Shown here one piece after another: positions 1-7,652 of a stretch of DNA of 64,000 nucleotides; position 1 is the stretch's first letter, and each line of letters begins with the position of its first letter. The position numbers and the translations under genes were made by a program. A model generated the notes under the pieces. That model made no database searches. It was not told the origin of the DNA and saw nothing but the letters and a program-made list of their open reading frames with translations. The DNA is taken from IMG/VR virus record IMGVR_UViG_3300009128_001408, positions 1 to 64,000 of that record; one strand, 5' to 3'. The stretch comes from a virus.

Positions 1-574
1 AATCCCTAGCTGTTCCTCGCCTTGGAGCTCTTGCACCTGGGAATGACCGAAGTGGTGGATAGTAACGAGGGCCGACTCTGAGATCCCTATAACTGTCGCC
101 ACCCCTATCATACGACCCATTCATGATATGCCCAGGTATCTCATTGTGTGGCCATCCCAAGGCATGACCGAACTCGTGCTCTAGGACCCGCTCCTTTATG
201 GGACCAGGTATCTTAATTTTTGCCCAGGTGATCTCTCCCTCCACGACCATCAAAAATGTAGTGGGATTGCTGGCTGTCGGATCCACTTGGATCATTATAT
301 AGCCTCCCACATTTCCAGTCTGGCACGGACTATCAGCGTTAGATTCAGCCGTGACATCATCGATCGCGTAGCCGAGAGCACGCCAGGTATCAACGGCGTC
401 GAGGACAGGTGTCCCGAGGGAGGCTGAGGCTGACTCGCATATCTCCACCACCGGCGGCGTCTTCCACGTACCGAGGGGATCCCCGACAGTTCGCGGTGTG
501 TCAATGGGAGAGGATGATGTCAGGATCATCGTGGTCGAAACCATGGCCAACATAGAAATAATTTTTGAAAACAT
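1..574 (-). CDS. secreted zinc metalloprotease (metzincin), C-terminus cut by window edge
   Basis: The frame is open from ATG at 574 to the window edge (191 codons seen), so the C-terminus is missing. The zinc motif HEFGHALGWPH lies at about residues 133-143, with three His ligands and the catalytic Glu134, and a Met follows at 151 (I-M-N-G-S) as expected for a metzincin Met-turn. This is the matrixin/reprolysin-like layout HExxHxxGxxH plus Met-turn. The N-terminus (MFSKIISMLAMVSTTMIL) is hydrophobic and looks like a signal peptide, so the enzyme probably acts outside the cytoplasm. It is divergent from the plus-strand gene at 595, with only 20 bases between. Family membership is clear from the motif; the substrate (host envelope, S-layer or matrix protein) is unknown. 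Confidence 0.85.
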   Translation of the reverse strand, partial: MFSKIISMLAMVSTTMILTSSSPIDTPRTVGDPLGTWKTPPVVEICESASASLGTPVLDAVDTWRALGYAIDDVTAESNADSPCQTGNVGGYIMIQVDPTASNPTTFLMVVEGEITWAKIKIPGPIKERVLEHEFGHALGWPHNEIPGHIMNGSYDRGGDSYRDLRVGPRYYPPLRSFPGARAPRRGTARD

Positions 575-594
575 ATCTGTTCATAATTATTTTC

Positions 595-966
595 ATGGAC
601 CAATACTCCCTGATAAGATCGACATTATCTCCAGGACAGCTTGTTTCCATCTCGCTAGAAGGTGATATTTTTAAGGACCTTGAGTTCACAACAGTGGGAA
701 TTCGAAAGGGATATCGAGTCTTCTTTGGCTATATAAGACTAGACACGTGGCCTGGATGGAATGACTACTTTGGAACTGAGGTCAGGATCAATGAGGGAGA
801 TACAGGTGCTATCCTAAGAAAGACGGGACGGCCGGGCTCTATCAGTGACGACCCAAAGTGGGCTATCTACGATGTCTACGAGATCCTAATTCACGGCAAG
901 ATCTGCCAGGCATTTCGATGCCACCTGATTCCTAGCGATCAATCATCATTAGGAGGTGTCAAATAG
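595..966 (+). CDS. hypothetical protein on the minority strand
   Basis: A 123-residue reading frame from ATG 595; an in-frame TTG at 565 would add ten residues but sits inside the divergent protease gene. No good Shine-Dalgarno is visible. The composition looks like a genuine soluble protein rich in Gly, Asp, Tyr and Trp (for example residues WPGWNDYFGTEVRINEGD), and no minus-strand frame is open across 575-938. I do not recognise the family. Its last 28 bases overlap the convergent end of the membrane-protein gene at 939. It is one of only two plausible plus-strand genes in the window. Confidence 0.6.
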   Translation: MDQYSLIRSTLSPGQLVSISLEGDIFKDLEFTTVGIRKGYRVFFGYIRLDTWPGWNDYFGTEVRINEGDTGAILRKTGRPGSISDDPKWAIYDVYEILIHGKICQAFRCHLIPSDQSSLGGVK

Positions 967-1196
967 ACGACGTTGTCATGTCGCTTATGTTGAACGGTAG
1001 GCTCAGGGGTATCGTCACTAAAGTCGTAAAGAAGCGAATCCCAGATACGCAGTTTCATTAGGACCCTGTTAAAGCTGGACTCAAGAGTATTCAATCTCTT
1101 CTGCAGGTTCGCTACAAAGTACATTGTAATAGCAAATGCAAGGAGCACAAATGAACCGCAAAAGATCAAAACTAGCGTAGCGTCATATTCTCCCAC
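939..1196 (-). CDS. small single-pass membrane protein
   Basis: GTG start at 1196 with GGAGGT eight bases upstream. The 85-residue product has one strong transmembrane segment at about residues 8-30 (LVLIFCGSFVLLAFAITMYF), then a charged, probably helical stretch and an acidic, His-containing tail. It resembles small phage inner-membrane or i-spanin-like proteins only in general layout; no family is recognised. Its 3' end overlaps the convergent plus-strand gene. Confidence 0.65.
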   Translation of the reverse strand: MGEYDATLVLIFCGSFVLLAFAITMYFVANLQKRLNTLESSFNRVLMKLRIWDSLLYDFSDDTPEPTVQHKRHDNVVYLTPPNDD

Positions 1197-1271
1197 AACC
1201 GTAGACCTCCAGCGGCGTAACCACTATTAAATAGCAACTGGTGACAACTTACAACGGTATATAAAACACCA

Positions 1272-1481
1272 TCACAGCGCATTGGCATCCACTGTGTGAA
1301 GGTGCCACTCATCATGACTGACCGCGCAATGGCATCGGTCGTCGATTATTTTACCAACATTCGGGAAGCAGCTGTCATAGCATAGGTGTTCCTCCCGATC
1401 AGTACGTGCATTGCTCCAGACCATCAGGGCCACGAAAAAAGCCAGTGCCATCATTAGGATAATATTCGTATCAATTTTCAT
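1272..1481 (-). CDS. small exported or membrane-anchored Cys-rich protein
   Basis: 69 residues with an N-terminal hydrophobic helix (about 8-23) followed by a short hydrophilic domain with four Cys (CYDSCF and CHC) and several His. That pattern would suit a disulfide- or metal-stabilised periplasmic mini-domain. ATG overlaps the stop of the upstream deaminase (ATGA), indicating translational coupling. Family unknown. Confidence 0.65.
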   Translation of the reverse strand: MKIDTNIILMMALAFFVALMVWSNARTDREEHLCYDSCFPNVGKIIDDRCHCAVSHDEWHLHTVDANAL

Positions 1482-1852
1482 TTTAATCTCAATTCCTCCC
1501 AGGCACCGCTAACATTGGTGAACCTGACTTTCTTAATTCCCGCCTGACGGATGAACTCCATACAGTGTTGACACGGCCGAGCCATGGACAACTTCTGCTT
1601 GGCAAAGCGCATGACCTCCAACGTGTCACCAGGCTTGGCAAACCTGAGGACTGACATCTCGGCGTGCATGTGTGATGCCGTCGAGTCATCAGAATATGTT
1701 CGTTTAAACTTAGGGTGGGTCTTCTGTGTATTGGTCCCAACCCGTACCACCTGCTTGCCACGTCGAAGTATTGCTGCAAGGTGATACTGCTGACCATTAT
1801 TTATGGCGACCTCCCTGGCTTTATAGTACACTTGGCATGTTAGTCCCACCAT
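1478..1852 (-). CDS. cytidine/deoxycytidylate deaminase-superfamily protein
   Basis: The zinc site of the deaminase superfamily is present: HAEM (His ligand and catalytic Glu) in the first half and P-C-x-x-C (PCQHC) 30-40 residues later. At about 125 residues it is close to cytidine deaminase size but diverges from dCMP deaminase; a canonical dCMP deaminase is encoded separately at 45240-45662. The ATG at 1852 overlaps the upstream Smr gene by 13 bases; an ATG at 1876 is an alternative start. The substrate could be a free (deoxy)cytidine nucleotide or nucleic acid; the sequence does not decide this. Confidence 0.75.
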   Translation of the reverse strand: MVGLTCQVYYKAREVAINNGQQYHLAAILRRGKQVVRVGTNTQKTHPKFKRTYSDDSTASHMHAEMSVLRFAKPGDTLEVMRFAKQKLSMARPCQHCMEFIRQAGIKKVRFTNVSGAWEELRLK

Positions 1853-2082
1853 TTCTTTTCGTAAATAACCAGGCATCCGGGATTCTGAAATCGCTCAATG
1901 TGACTGAACAGTTTCATCTCATCCAAGACATTGTGGACCAGTCGTAACATGACATCTGACATGCCCACAATAATCTTGCAGGGCATCGTCTCCCGATTAT
2001 CATGCAGGAACTGGTGAACCTGATGTTCCACCTGATCGTGCCGCAGGCCATGTAGGTCCAGTGTCGGAGGAGAAGAGCTCAT
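1840..2082 (-). CDS. Smr-domain protein
   Basis: An approximately 80-residue protein that is little more than an Smr domain. It has the LDLHGLRHDQVEHQVHQF-type first motif, a central KIIVGMS segment where the family usually has its T-G-x-G-like turn, and a C-terminal hydrophobic strand. Smr domains of MutS2 and stand-alone Smr proteins are DNA- or RNA-nicking endonucleases; the DLHG motif near the N-terminus supports nuclease ability. ATG overlaps the upstream stop (TAATG). Role in the phage unknown; branched nucleic acid processing is possible. Confidence 0.7.
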   Translation of the reverse strand: MSSSPPTLDLHGLRHDQVEHQVHQFLHDNRETMPCKIIVGMSDVMLRLVHNVLDEMKLFSHIERFQNPGCLVIYEKKWWD

Positions 2083-2276
2083 TACCAATGGTACCCCTTG
2101 TCCTTCCTAAACCAGACCAGGTAAACAATCTCTGGCAGCGCAATCATGTTCACCAGGAAAAAGCAGACGAACCATCCCAACTGATCCCGTCGGGCTGCCT
2201 CCCACGCCGCCCACATCTTCAGGGGCAGTAACACGATAGTCAGCCATAGGGCCATTTCAATAGCCACGTCGAACAC
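2082..2276 (-). CDS. two-pass membrane protein, DUF5652-like
   Basis: GTG at 2276 is favoured because AGGAG lies eight bases upstream. Two hydrophobic helices flank the segment K-M-W-A-A-W-E-A-A-R-R-D-Q-L-G-W-F, followed by L-V-N-M-I-A-L-P-E-I-V-Y-L; this matches the pattern I recall for DUF5652 membrane proteins of phages and candidate-phylum bacteria. Function unknown. It is translationally coupled to the Smr gene. Confidence 0.6.
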   Translation of the reverse strand: MFDVAIEMALWLTIVLLPLKMWAAWEAARRDQLGWFVCFFLVNMIALPEIVYLVWFRKDKGYHW

Positions 2277-2337
2277 TTTAGAAACTCCTAGCAACGATAT
2301 AGTATACCATTGCCTGGGCTCTTTTATAAACTAATTG

Positions 2338-3189
2338 TCACCGAAGAAATTTATTAATGGCCGGGATGGCAGCCTTGGCTGGGTTGTCGGCATCGACCAT
2401 CACAAAATTATTGAACATATCCTGGTAGAGAGGAAGGTTTTCCTGGAGCTTGTGCCACTGGTCCTCCTGGCTTCCTCCGTGGACGCGTCGGCCGCCAGGC
2501 TGTTTACCTCGATCGATATTCTGCTGCTGCGCCTGCTCAAGCGGGACCGAGACAAAAAGCATCATGGTGTCATATCCCAGGGCGTCCAACATCGCCTTCT
2601 CCCGCTTTATCTTATCGTAGTTAGTAGCAGTACCATCAATTACGACACCAAGGCGACCTGTGATGTGACGCTCTAACGTTGTCAGGTTACCGGGATCCTC
2701 CTTATACTTCTGCCCGAACTCCTCAGGATCGAGATCAAGGCGTTGTGCTGATATGCCTGCGCTACCTCCTGTCACCTTTTTAAGGCCTCGCTGCTGGAGT
2801 GTCGACATCCTGGATCGGGACTTCTTGAGCTTTGCCTCAAGGTCCTTGAACTCCTTTTCCTCCTCCGCAGTACGGGCCTCGTTATCCCTTAGGGCACGAT
2901 AATCCGCGAGGAGCTTGGGATCAGGTGTTAGCTCCACCGGGGGCTTCTTATTGGGTGCCAGCTTCTCAAGAAAAGTGTCGGCATTGACAATGCGAAGTCC
3001 CTCGGGTGTGAAACCTGTATCGGTACCAAAGATGGTTCGAAGCGCGGTTCCCTTACCACTGCCAGGGGCACCCGCCATGAAAATGGCCTTGAGTCTACCG
3101 GGGTCGTGGGGACCCTCCCGTAGCAGGCACTCCTCCAGGAGGATGTCCCTGATGACCTGTCTAATAAAAGCTTGGTTCGCCAGTTGCAT
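2338..3189 (-). CDS. P-loop kinase of zeta-toxin/polynucleotide kinase type
   Basis: Walker A GAPGSGKG at about residues 40-47, followed by VNADTFLEKL (zeta-toxin-like substrate Asp region), a charged helical insert at about 90-150, and VVIDGTATNYDKI as a probable second kinase motif; Arg residues follow the lid region (NIDRGKQPGGRRV). The fold suits zeta toxins, polynucleotide kinases and small phosphotransferases. The N-terminus (QAFIRQVIRDILLEE) resembles the tag of the neighbouring proteins, hinting that this kinase may also be virion cargo. ATG at 3189; an upstream TTG is less likely. The substrate cannot be read from sequence. Confidence 0.75.
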   Translation of the reverse strand: MQLANQAFIRQVIRDILLEECLLREGPHDPGRLKAIFMAGAPGSGKGTALRTIFGTDTGFTPEGLRIVNADTFLEKLAPNKKPPVELTPDPKLLADYRALRDNEARTAEEEKEFKDLEAKLKKSRSRMSTLQQRGLKKVTGGSAGISAQRLDLDPEEFGQKYKEDPGNLTTLERHITGRLGVVIDGTATNYDKIKREKAMLDALGYDTMMLFVSVPLEQAQQQNIDRGKQPGGRRVHGGSQEDQWHKLQENLPLYQDMFNNFVMVDADNPAKAAIPAINKFLR

Positions 3190-3808
3190 TCTCAATTACC
3201 TTTCTGATAATGCTATTAAATGCCTGGGAATCGTATTCAAGGTCAGGGCCTCGTATCTTGTCTAGGATGTCCTCAATCAGAGCAGGTGCCACCTTTGCGG
3301 TGGTGTTATCAGGCATTCGCTCATCGTAGGTCAATCCTTGTGCCTCCAACTCAGCCTCAACCAGTTTAACATATTTATCCTGAAGCTCGCTCGCATATCG
3401 ATTCGCCGGGGTGCCGATCAGTGCCCTCGAGTCGTCCGTCAAATCGCTAAGCTGCAGCGTGACGCCTGTATCAACCCACCCTGTCTCCGGATCGATAGCG
3501 ACAGCGCTTGCGGTAGCATAATCACCGGAATTCGTGACGGATAGTTTGCCAGGGCTTGCGCCCCTATGGCCTGTAGGTGTCTTCTCCAGTATCGTAAATG
3601 TCGAATCGTTATTCAACAATGCTATCCAGTCTCCCAGCTCTTCGAAGGCCTGGTCGTGAGCGGCACCAAAATCTGAGCCGATCCTCACGATAGGAATTTC
3701 AGCGGGTAGGCCACCAACACTTTCGTTTATTGGAGCACCGCGATAGAACTCCCGATAGAATAGTTCCTCGCGAATAAGCTGCTTGAGTTTTGCTGTTGAT
3801 ATTTTCAT
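3161..3808 (-). CDS. tagged virion-candidate protein
   Basis: 215 residues, first 16 MKISTAKLKQLIREEL, a clear member of the N-terminal tag family found repeatedly in this window. The remainder (for example a Gly/Ser/Thr-rich region at about 75-115 and an acidic helical C-terminus) is not recognised. It overlaps the kinase gene downstream by 29 bases and the upstream tagged gene by four. A packaged or structural protein is the best guess from the tag alone. Confidence 0.65.
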   Translation of the reverse strand: MKISTAKLKQLIREELFYREFYRGAPINESVGGLPAEIPIVRIGSDFGAAHDQAFEELGDWIALLNNDSTFTILEKTPTGHRGASPGKLSVTNSGDYATASAVAIDPETGWVDTGVTLQLSDLTDDSRALIGTPANRYASELQDKYVKLVEAELEAQGLTYDERMPDNTTAKVAPALIEDILDKIRGPDLEYDSQAFNSIIRKVIENATGEPSFY

Positions 3809-4098
3809 TCTGTATCTTCCTGTGTATCTTTGTATGTCTCCCAGGCCGCGCTAACCGAAGTTACCGACCAGCCGGGGGTCGATGCAACCACATTAATGGC
3901 ATCAGTCGGAGAGTGTCCTGTACCTATCAGCTCATTGACCTGGCCAGCAATGTCCATCGCCGGATCGTTAGCCTTTGGAAACTCAAAGGATGTGGTCGGT
4001 TCCGGACGTAGGTTTGACCCACTCCGGTACCCCTGCTCGGTGATGGTGTGGATCTCCTCACGGATGATCTTCTTCAGTCTAGGCGGGGATAGTTTCAC
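3805..4098 (-). CDS. tagged virion-candidate small protein, GTG start
   Basis: The frame stays open far upstream, but the start is placed at GTG 4098 because the product then begins VKLSPPRLKKIIREEI, aligning residue for residue with the tags of its neighbours. The next gene upstream (4079-4414) ends 20 bases inside. The 97-residue remainder contains a VNELIGTGHSPTDAINVV-like helical segment reminiscent of UBA-type three-helix bundles, but no function is assigned. Confidence 0.65.
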   Translation of the reverse strand: MKLSPPRLKKIIREEIHTITEQGYRSGSNLRPEPTTSFEFPKANDPAMDIAGQVNELIGTGHSPTDAINVVASTPGWSVTSVSAAWETYKDTQEDTE

Positions 4099-4414
4099 TA
4101 GTGATATCCTCGATCTCTTCCTCTTCCGAGGGAGCATCAAACTCCAGACTATTAAGCCAATTAACCAGAGCTTTTCGGTCATCGGCATTCTTGAGCGGAA
4201 AATCCAATCCCTCACGTCGACCATCAGAACTCCAAGTGATCTCGACACCAGTTCGACCACCGACTTGTGGTCTCGCAACCCACCATTTATTTCCCACCTG
4301 TAAATGAGGATGTTTCTCGGCGCTCCAATGAAGCTCATTCTCCTTAATAAGCTGAGGCGAGTTGTCAAGCTCCTCCTTGATTATCCGCCTCAGTTGTCCT
4401 GATGTAAGTCTCAT
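4079..4414 (-). CDS. tagged virion-candidate protein
   Basis: 111 residues beginning MRLTSGQLRRIIKEEL, one of the clearest copies of the shared tag. A small globular segment with several Trp (about 29-60: W-S-A-E-K-H-P-H-L then W-W-V-A-R-P) is followed by an acidic tail. Family not recognised. It overlaps its neighbours at both ends in the tagged-gene run. Confidence 0.65.
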   Translation of the reverse strand: MRLTSGQLRRIIKEELDNSPQLIKENELHWSAEKHPHLQVGNKWWVARPQVGGRTGVEITWSSDGRREGLDFPLKNADDRKALVNWLNSLEFDAPSEEEEIEDITSETIPA

Positions 4415-4608
4415 TTCGTCTCCCTTGACTTCCTACTCCATAAGTCCTTGGGTAGCAGCTTCTCAATCTTAAAGTTTAGTGCCGGCTTGCCGTTGACAGT
4501 CGGGTGGCCGTACTCGTCCTCCCCGATCTCCCGGACGACTGTCCGCTTGTTCTTGAACCGACCTGTCAGGATGATGTCTCCCGGGCCGTATGGAAAATCA
4601 ATTTTCAT
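4411..4608 (-). CDS. small conserved phage-type protein
   Basis: 65 residues starting MKIDFPYGPGDIILTGRF, followed by N-K-R-T-V-V-R-E-I-G-E-D-E-Y-G-H-P. The pattern looks like a small beta-rich (SH3/KOW-like) domain, and similar short proteins occur in marine myophages as I recall. It sits between tagged genes with an ATGA overlap downstream. Function unknown. Confidence 0.65.
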   Translation of the reverse strand: MKIDFPYGPGDIILTGRFKNKRTVVREIGEDEYGHPTVNGKPALNFKIEKLLPKDLWSRKSRETK

Positions 4609-5154
4609 TTAAGCACCCATATCCATACTAGGTCTGGTATCTGCGAGGTCCACTGGCTTGTGATACTGGCCCAATAGAGCCTGCATTTCATCAACTGCCG
4701 TGGCCAGGTTCTCCGCAGAAATATTCTCACGACTAAGGAGGCCCAGAAGGGATGTAGGGGCTCGAGAATCTCCGCCGGCACTGTCCATCCGACGGCGGAC
4801 CATTGAAACAAGAGTGTGATCCTGGCCGCCTTTCGCTGTTTTACGTTCCCCACCTGATACCACAAGCTTCCACTTCTCGCCTGTACCAAAGTCATCACTT
4901 ATGTCTGTAACTGTAAATTTGACCACTGGCGCCTTCGTCTCTTTGCCTGCAATCCGATCGCCCTCGCTGCTGGCCCAGGCACCCAACTCAACATCATAGA
5001 GACGTGACCAATAATCAGTGGTATTACCAGGTGACCAACCTGTGTGCTCAAGAGCCCGGGGAAGACGTGACTGGGGAACGGTGCCATCCTCGATTAGGAC
5101 TGTCGATAGCTCCTCCTTGATTATCAGTCGTAACTGCCTGGGTGTTAGTTTCAT
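4609..5154 (-). CDS. tagged virion-candidate protein
   Basis: 181 residues beginning MKLTPRQLRLIIKEEL, followed by a region rich in Trp, Gly and Thr and a predicted helical C-terminus. It is the first (most upstream) gene of the tagged run 3161-5154, with a TAGGAG ribosome site before the ATG and a possible promoter at 5212-5217. No homologous family recognised outside the tag. Confidence 0.65.
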   Translation of the reverse strand: MKLTPRQLRLIIKEELSTVLIEDGTVPQSRLPRALEHTGWSPGNTTDYWSRLYDVELGAWASSEGDRIAGKETKAPVVKFTVTDISDDFGTGEKWKLVVSGGERKTAKGGQDHTLVSMVRRRMDSAGGDSRAPTSLLGLLSRENISAENLATAVDEMQALLGQYHKPVDLADTRPSMDMGA

Positions 5155-5211
5155 TAGGCATACTCCTAGCGTTCAAACTATAATTATTCAGGGCGCAGCC
5201 AATTATACACC

Positions 5212-5217
5212 ACACAC
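5212..5217 (-). promoter_or_regulatory. possible -10 element before tagged-gene run
   Basis: On the minus strand TATAAT lies 58 bases ahead of the ATG at 5154, in the 87-base gap between the thioredoxin-like lipoprotein gene and the tagged run. The matching -35 region is poor (AT-rich then a TG-repeat), so this would be a weak or extended -10-type promoter. Tentative. Confidence 0.3.
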
Positions 5218-5241
5218 ACAACTAATATATAGAGGATCACA

Positions 5242-5841
5242 CTATAGTGTTAACATCCACTCGATGGAGTGGATAACCTCTTGGCCGTTATAGCCACGAT
5301 CTATATCTCGAATTACCATCTCCCTATCTATATAATAGAACGTCGGCCATGACTGGAGTGGCCACGGTCCTCCGGAGCTCTGAAGCAGTGTCCGATCGCC
5401 GACCAGGACCGGAGAGTCCGTGACGTCGAAGGTGTCCACCCATGACTGAATATCAGCAAGTGCAGGAGGAACACCCTGGCCGTTCTCAATCAGCACGGTC
5501 ACATAAAGGACACCCTGGTCACGGTACTGGTCTTGGACATCCTGAGAATGTAGGCCTGCCTGGTTACACGGACCGCACCACATAGTTGAAAAGTCAAGAA
5601 CAATAATGGAGCCAAAGTGCTCATATAGGTTAAACTCCTCATCGTTCTGATCCTGCAGTATCACATTGCAGGCATGCTCACCCTCTGAACCGGCACACTC
5701 CTCCCATGTCACCCAAGGCATTGGATCAGGTTCCGGCTCAGGCGCAGGATATGGCGCATCAACAGGATCTGTGGGGGTGGAGGTCGCCGGAGTGCAGGCG
5801 ACAAATAAAGCGGCCAGAAGAATACAAAGGTATCGAGTCAT
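5242..5841 (-). CDS. thioredoxin-like (TlpA/ResA-type) exported lipoprotein
   Basis: A short hydrophobic signal ends at a lipobox-like FVAC (Cys16), then a Pro/Glu linker (about 17-45) and a thioredoxin fold with the redox motif WCGPC at residues 88-92 and the cis-Pro loop SWPTFYYID. This matches membrane-anchored TlpA/ResA/AlkylHP-reductase-like thiol oxidoreductases acting in the periplasm. A phage-encoded version could keep exported phage proteins reduced or protect against oxidation. Seen: motif and signal; inferred: location and role. Confidence 0.85.
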   Translation of the reverse strand: MTRYLCILLAALFVACTPATSTPTDPVDAPYPAPEPEPDPMPWVTWEECAGSEGEHACNVILQDQNDEEFNLYEHFGSIIVLDFSTMWCGPCNQAGLHSQDVQDQYRDQGVLYVTVLIENGQGVPPALADIQSWVDTFDVTDSPVLVGDRTLLQSSGGPWPLQSWPTFYYIDREMVIRDIDRGYNGQEVIHSIEWMLTL

Positions 5842-5889
5842 AATAGCGTCTCCCGTTAATAATACCTATGGGAAACGTTAAAATGCCGA

Positions 5890-6594
5890 CTACTTTAAGA
5901 CCTTCTCCATCAGATCATCGAACAATCGATCACCCAAGTTACCAGGTGTCAGTGATGCACACCTAGGATTGACAGGTCGCGGGAGGTCATACGCATCGAA
6001 CTGACAGCCTAGTGTCCAAAGGTCATGTCCCCTCATGCAGATGACTGTCTTGCTGGGGTCATCAACACATGCGGCGGCAACAGTCTGATTGAATGCTGTG
6101 GCCTCACTGAGACGGAGCAGGTGCGACTTATATCGAAAGCTTCGTGAGTGATACGGATACCACTCCAGGACCGAGAACCTCTCCGAGACCCTCATGTCAC
6201 CGGCCTCTTTAATAAACCTCGACAGGACCTTTCGCCACCATGAGCCGCTCGGTGTCTCGCTCCAACGAGGATCGAGTGGCACAAAGGGATAGTCACCTGG
6301 GCCCTGGACAATTGACATCTCGCACTCTAGTTGCTCACAGTAATCGGTATCAGCGGCGTACAGGACATCGTCATCGTGAAATCCTGGGTTCAGCATCAGC
6401 AGGACAATATTAGCTTCAAACGGATTACCGTGTATCGGCTCCGGTGGAACATCAATCCTAAGCTGAAACTTCTCATCAACCGTCTGGTTATATGCCTCAA
6501 TACGCTCCATATCAGCATCGAGGACAAACGAATTGCTGCGATGTCCCCTCCACGGATTCTGAGCCACTACACCTGTTACACCACTCTTCTTCAT
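5890..6594 (-). CDS. hypothetical protein, possible uracil-DNA-glycosylase-superfamily fold
   Basis: ATG 6594 is preceded by GGAGAG at seven bases. The 234-residue protein has an N-terminal NPWRG motif, a hydrophobic strand with IVLLMLNPGFHDDD, a Trp-rich middle and a C-terminal VICMRGHDLW strand. The LNPG turn and two Rossmann-like strands recall uncharacterised proteins of the UDG superfamily, but the catalytic motifs are not certain. Call is tentative. Confidence 0.5.
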   Translation of the reverse strand: MKKSGVTGVVAQNPWRGHRSNSFVLDADMERIEAYNQTVDEKFQLRIDVPPEPIHGNPFEANIVLLMLNPGFHDDDVLYAADTDYCEQLECEMSIVQGPGDYPFVPLDPRWSETPSGSWWRKVLSRFIKEAGDMRVSERFSVLEWYPYHSRSFRYKSHLLRLSEATAFNQTVAAACVDDPSKTVICMRGHDLWTLGCQFDAYDLPRPVNPRCASLTPGNLGDRLFDDLMEKVLK

Positions 6595-6599
6595 ACTAA

Positions 6600-6944
6600 T
6601 CACTCTCCAAGGTACTCAATGGCACTGTCATCAATGCCCTCAAAGCACTGACGAGCCTCAGCTCTACTGTAGAGGCGGGCAGCCCTATAGGCGAGACGTG
6701 CCTCCAGACGTCGCCACCTCTCAGCCTTTCGATGAAATTGTATACGAGTCATTTCACCTCGACTGTTGGCTCGCATCGCATCATCTAACAATGATGCGGC
6801 AGTCGCACGACGATGTTGAACATCGAAAATCCTAGAAAATATCTTGGTGCAAACGGCCTCCTGATGTGCATTCAATGCAGTGGCCGGCGATGGTACCAGT
6901 GAAAAAAGCGCAACGCAGGATAGCATCAAAAAAATCCTTCTCAT
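6600..6944 (-). CDS. small exported helical protein
   Basis: A signal peptide of about 23 residues (MRRIFLMLSCVALFSLVPSPATA) precedes an Arg/Ala-rich helical domain with a pair of Cys (C32 and C100 approximately) that may form a disulfide. Likely periplasmic. The gene end overlaps the next reading frame. Family not recognised. Confidence 0.65.
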   Translation of the reverse strand: MRRIFLMLSCVALFSLVPSPATALNAHQEAVCTKIFSRIFDVQHRRATAASLLDDAMRANSRGEMTRIQFHRKAERWRRLEARLAYRAARLYSRAEARQCFEGIDDSAIEYLGE

Positions 6945-6948
6945 TATA

Positions 6949-7407
6949 TCAGTCTCCTGTTATTGGAAATGGAGTCGCAGATGGATCATCAAACCACAAA
7001 TTATCACACATACTTTTAGGCAGATACCTAGTGCAGATCTCCTGACCTGGTTGAATTGTGCAACGACTGTAAAAATCCAGCGACTCATTCTCATAATTAC
7101 ACTTCCACGTCGCATTTGGACTGTTCGTGTCGTGATTATAGATGCCACCATAACCGAGAGAAAACGCGTTAATCTTTCCATTCCATCCAAAAGGATACTC
7201 TAAGAGTGTAGTACGACCCTCCAAAAAATCATTCAAAATTTCAAAAACATCATTATGAAATAGAATAACAGGACATGCCTCTATTAGTTCATGCGCCTCG
7301 ATCATATCCGTTGCAAACATTCCAATACCATGAATTGGAGACTCATCGACAACAACCTTATCGCTCACAAAAAATCTAGGATACTCTTTTCTTGCCTTTC
7401 TAAACAC
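6949..7407 (-). CDS. SET-domain protein (putative protein lysine methyltransferase)
   Basis: The product is essentially a compact SET domain: the entry motif SPIHGIGMFATDMIEAHELIE, then GYGGIYNHDTNSPNATW (the NHxxxPN knot) and IQPGQEICTRY at the C-terminal active-site Tyr. SET enzymes transfer methyl groups from S-adenosylmethionine to lysine. GTG at 7407 is chosen because GGAGG sits five bases upstream; a TTG at 7428 is the alternative. This is the smaller of two SET proteins in the window. Substrate unknown; a methylated phage or host protein is plausible. Confidence 0.75.
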   Translation of the reverse strand: MFRKARKEYPRFFVSDKVVVDESPIHGIGMFATDMIEAHELIEACPVILFHNDVFEILNDFLEGRTTLLEYPFGWNGKINAFSLGYGGIYNHDTNSPNATWKCNYENESLDFYSRCTIQPGQEICTRYLPKSMCDNLWFDDPSATPFPITGD

Positions 7408-7421
7408 ATCAACCTCCAATA

Positions 7422-7652
7422 TCAACAATTCTCATCTAAAAATTTCTCCAAATAATCGACAAAAAATTTCTCAAACCTACGATGACTCCATCTAGCAAGG
7501 TTCTCGTGTTGCTTAAACTTCTTCTTAAACTCGTTGGTCACATCGATGATGACATCAAAGCCTGATGATACATGCTCTACTGAAATGACTCGAAATGAGT
7601 ACACAATGGCATCGTACTCAAGCTCAATCGTCTGATTGGGTGTTATTCTCAT
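7422..7652 (-). CDS. hypothetical protein
   Basis: 76 residues, a beta-rich N-terminal half (IELEYDAIVYSFRVISV) and a basic, aromatic helical C-terminus (WSHRRFEKFFVDYLEKFL). ATG lies inside the end of the upstream phosphoesterase gene (29-base overlap). No family recognised. Confidence 0.6.
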   Translation of the reverse strand: MRITPNQTIELEYDAIVYSFRVISVEHVSSGFDVIIDVTNEFKKKFKQHENLARWSHRRFEKFFVDYLEKFLDENC

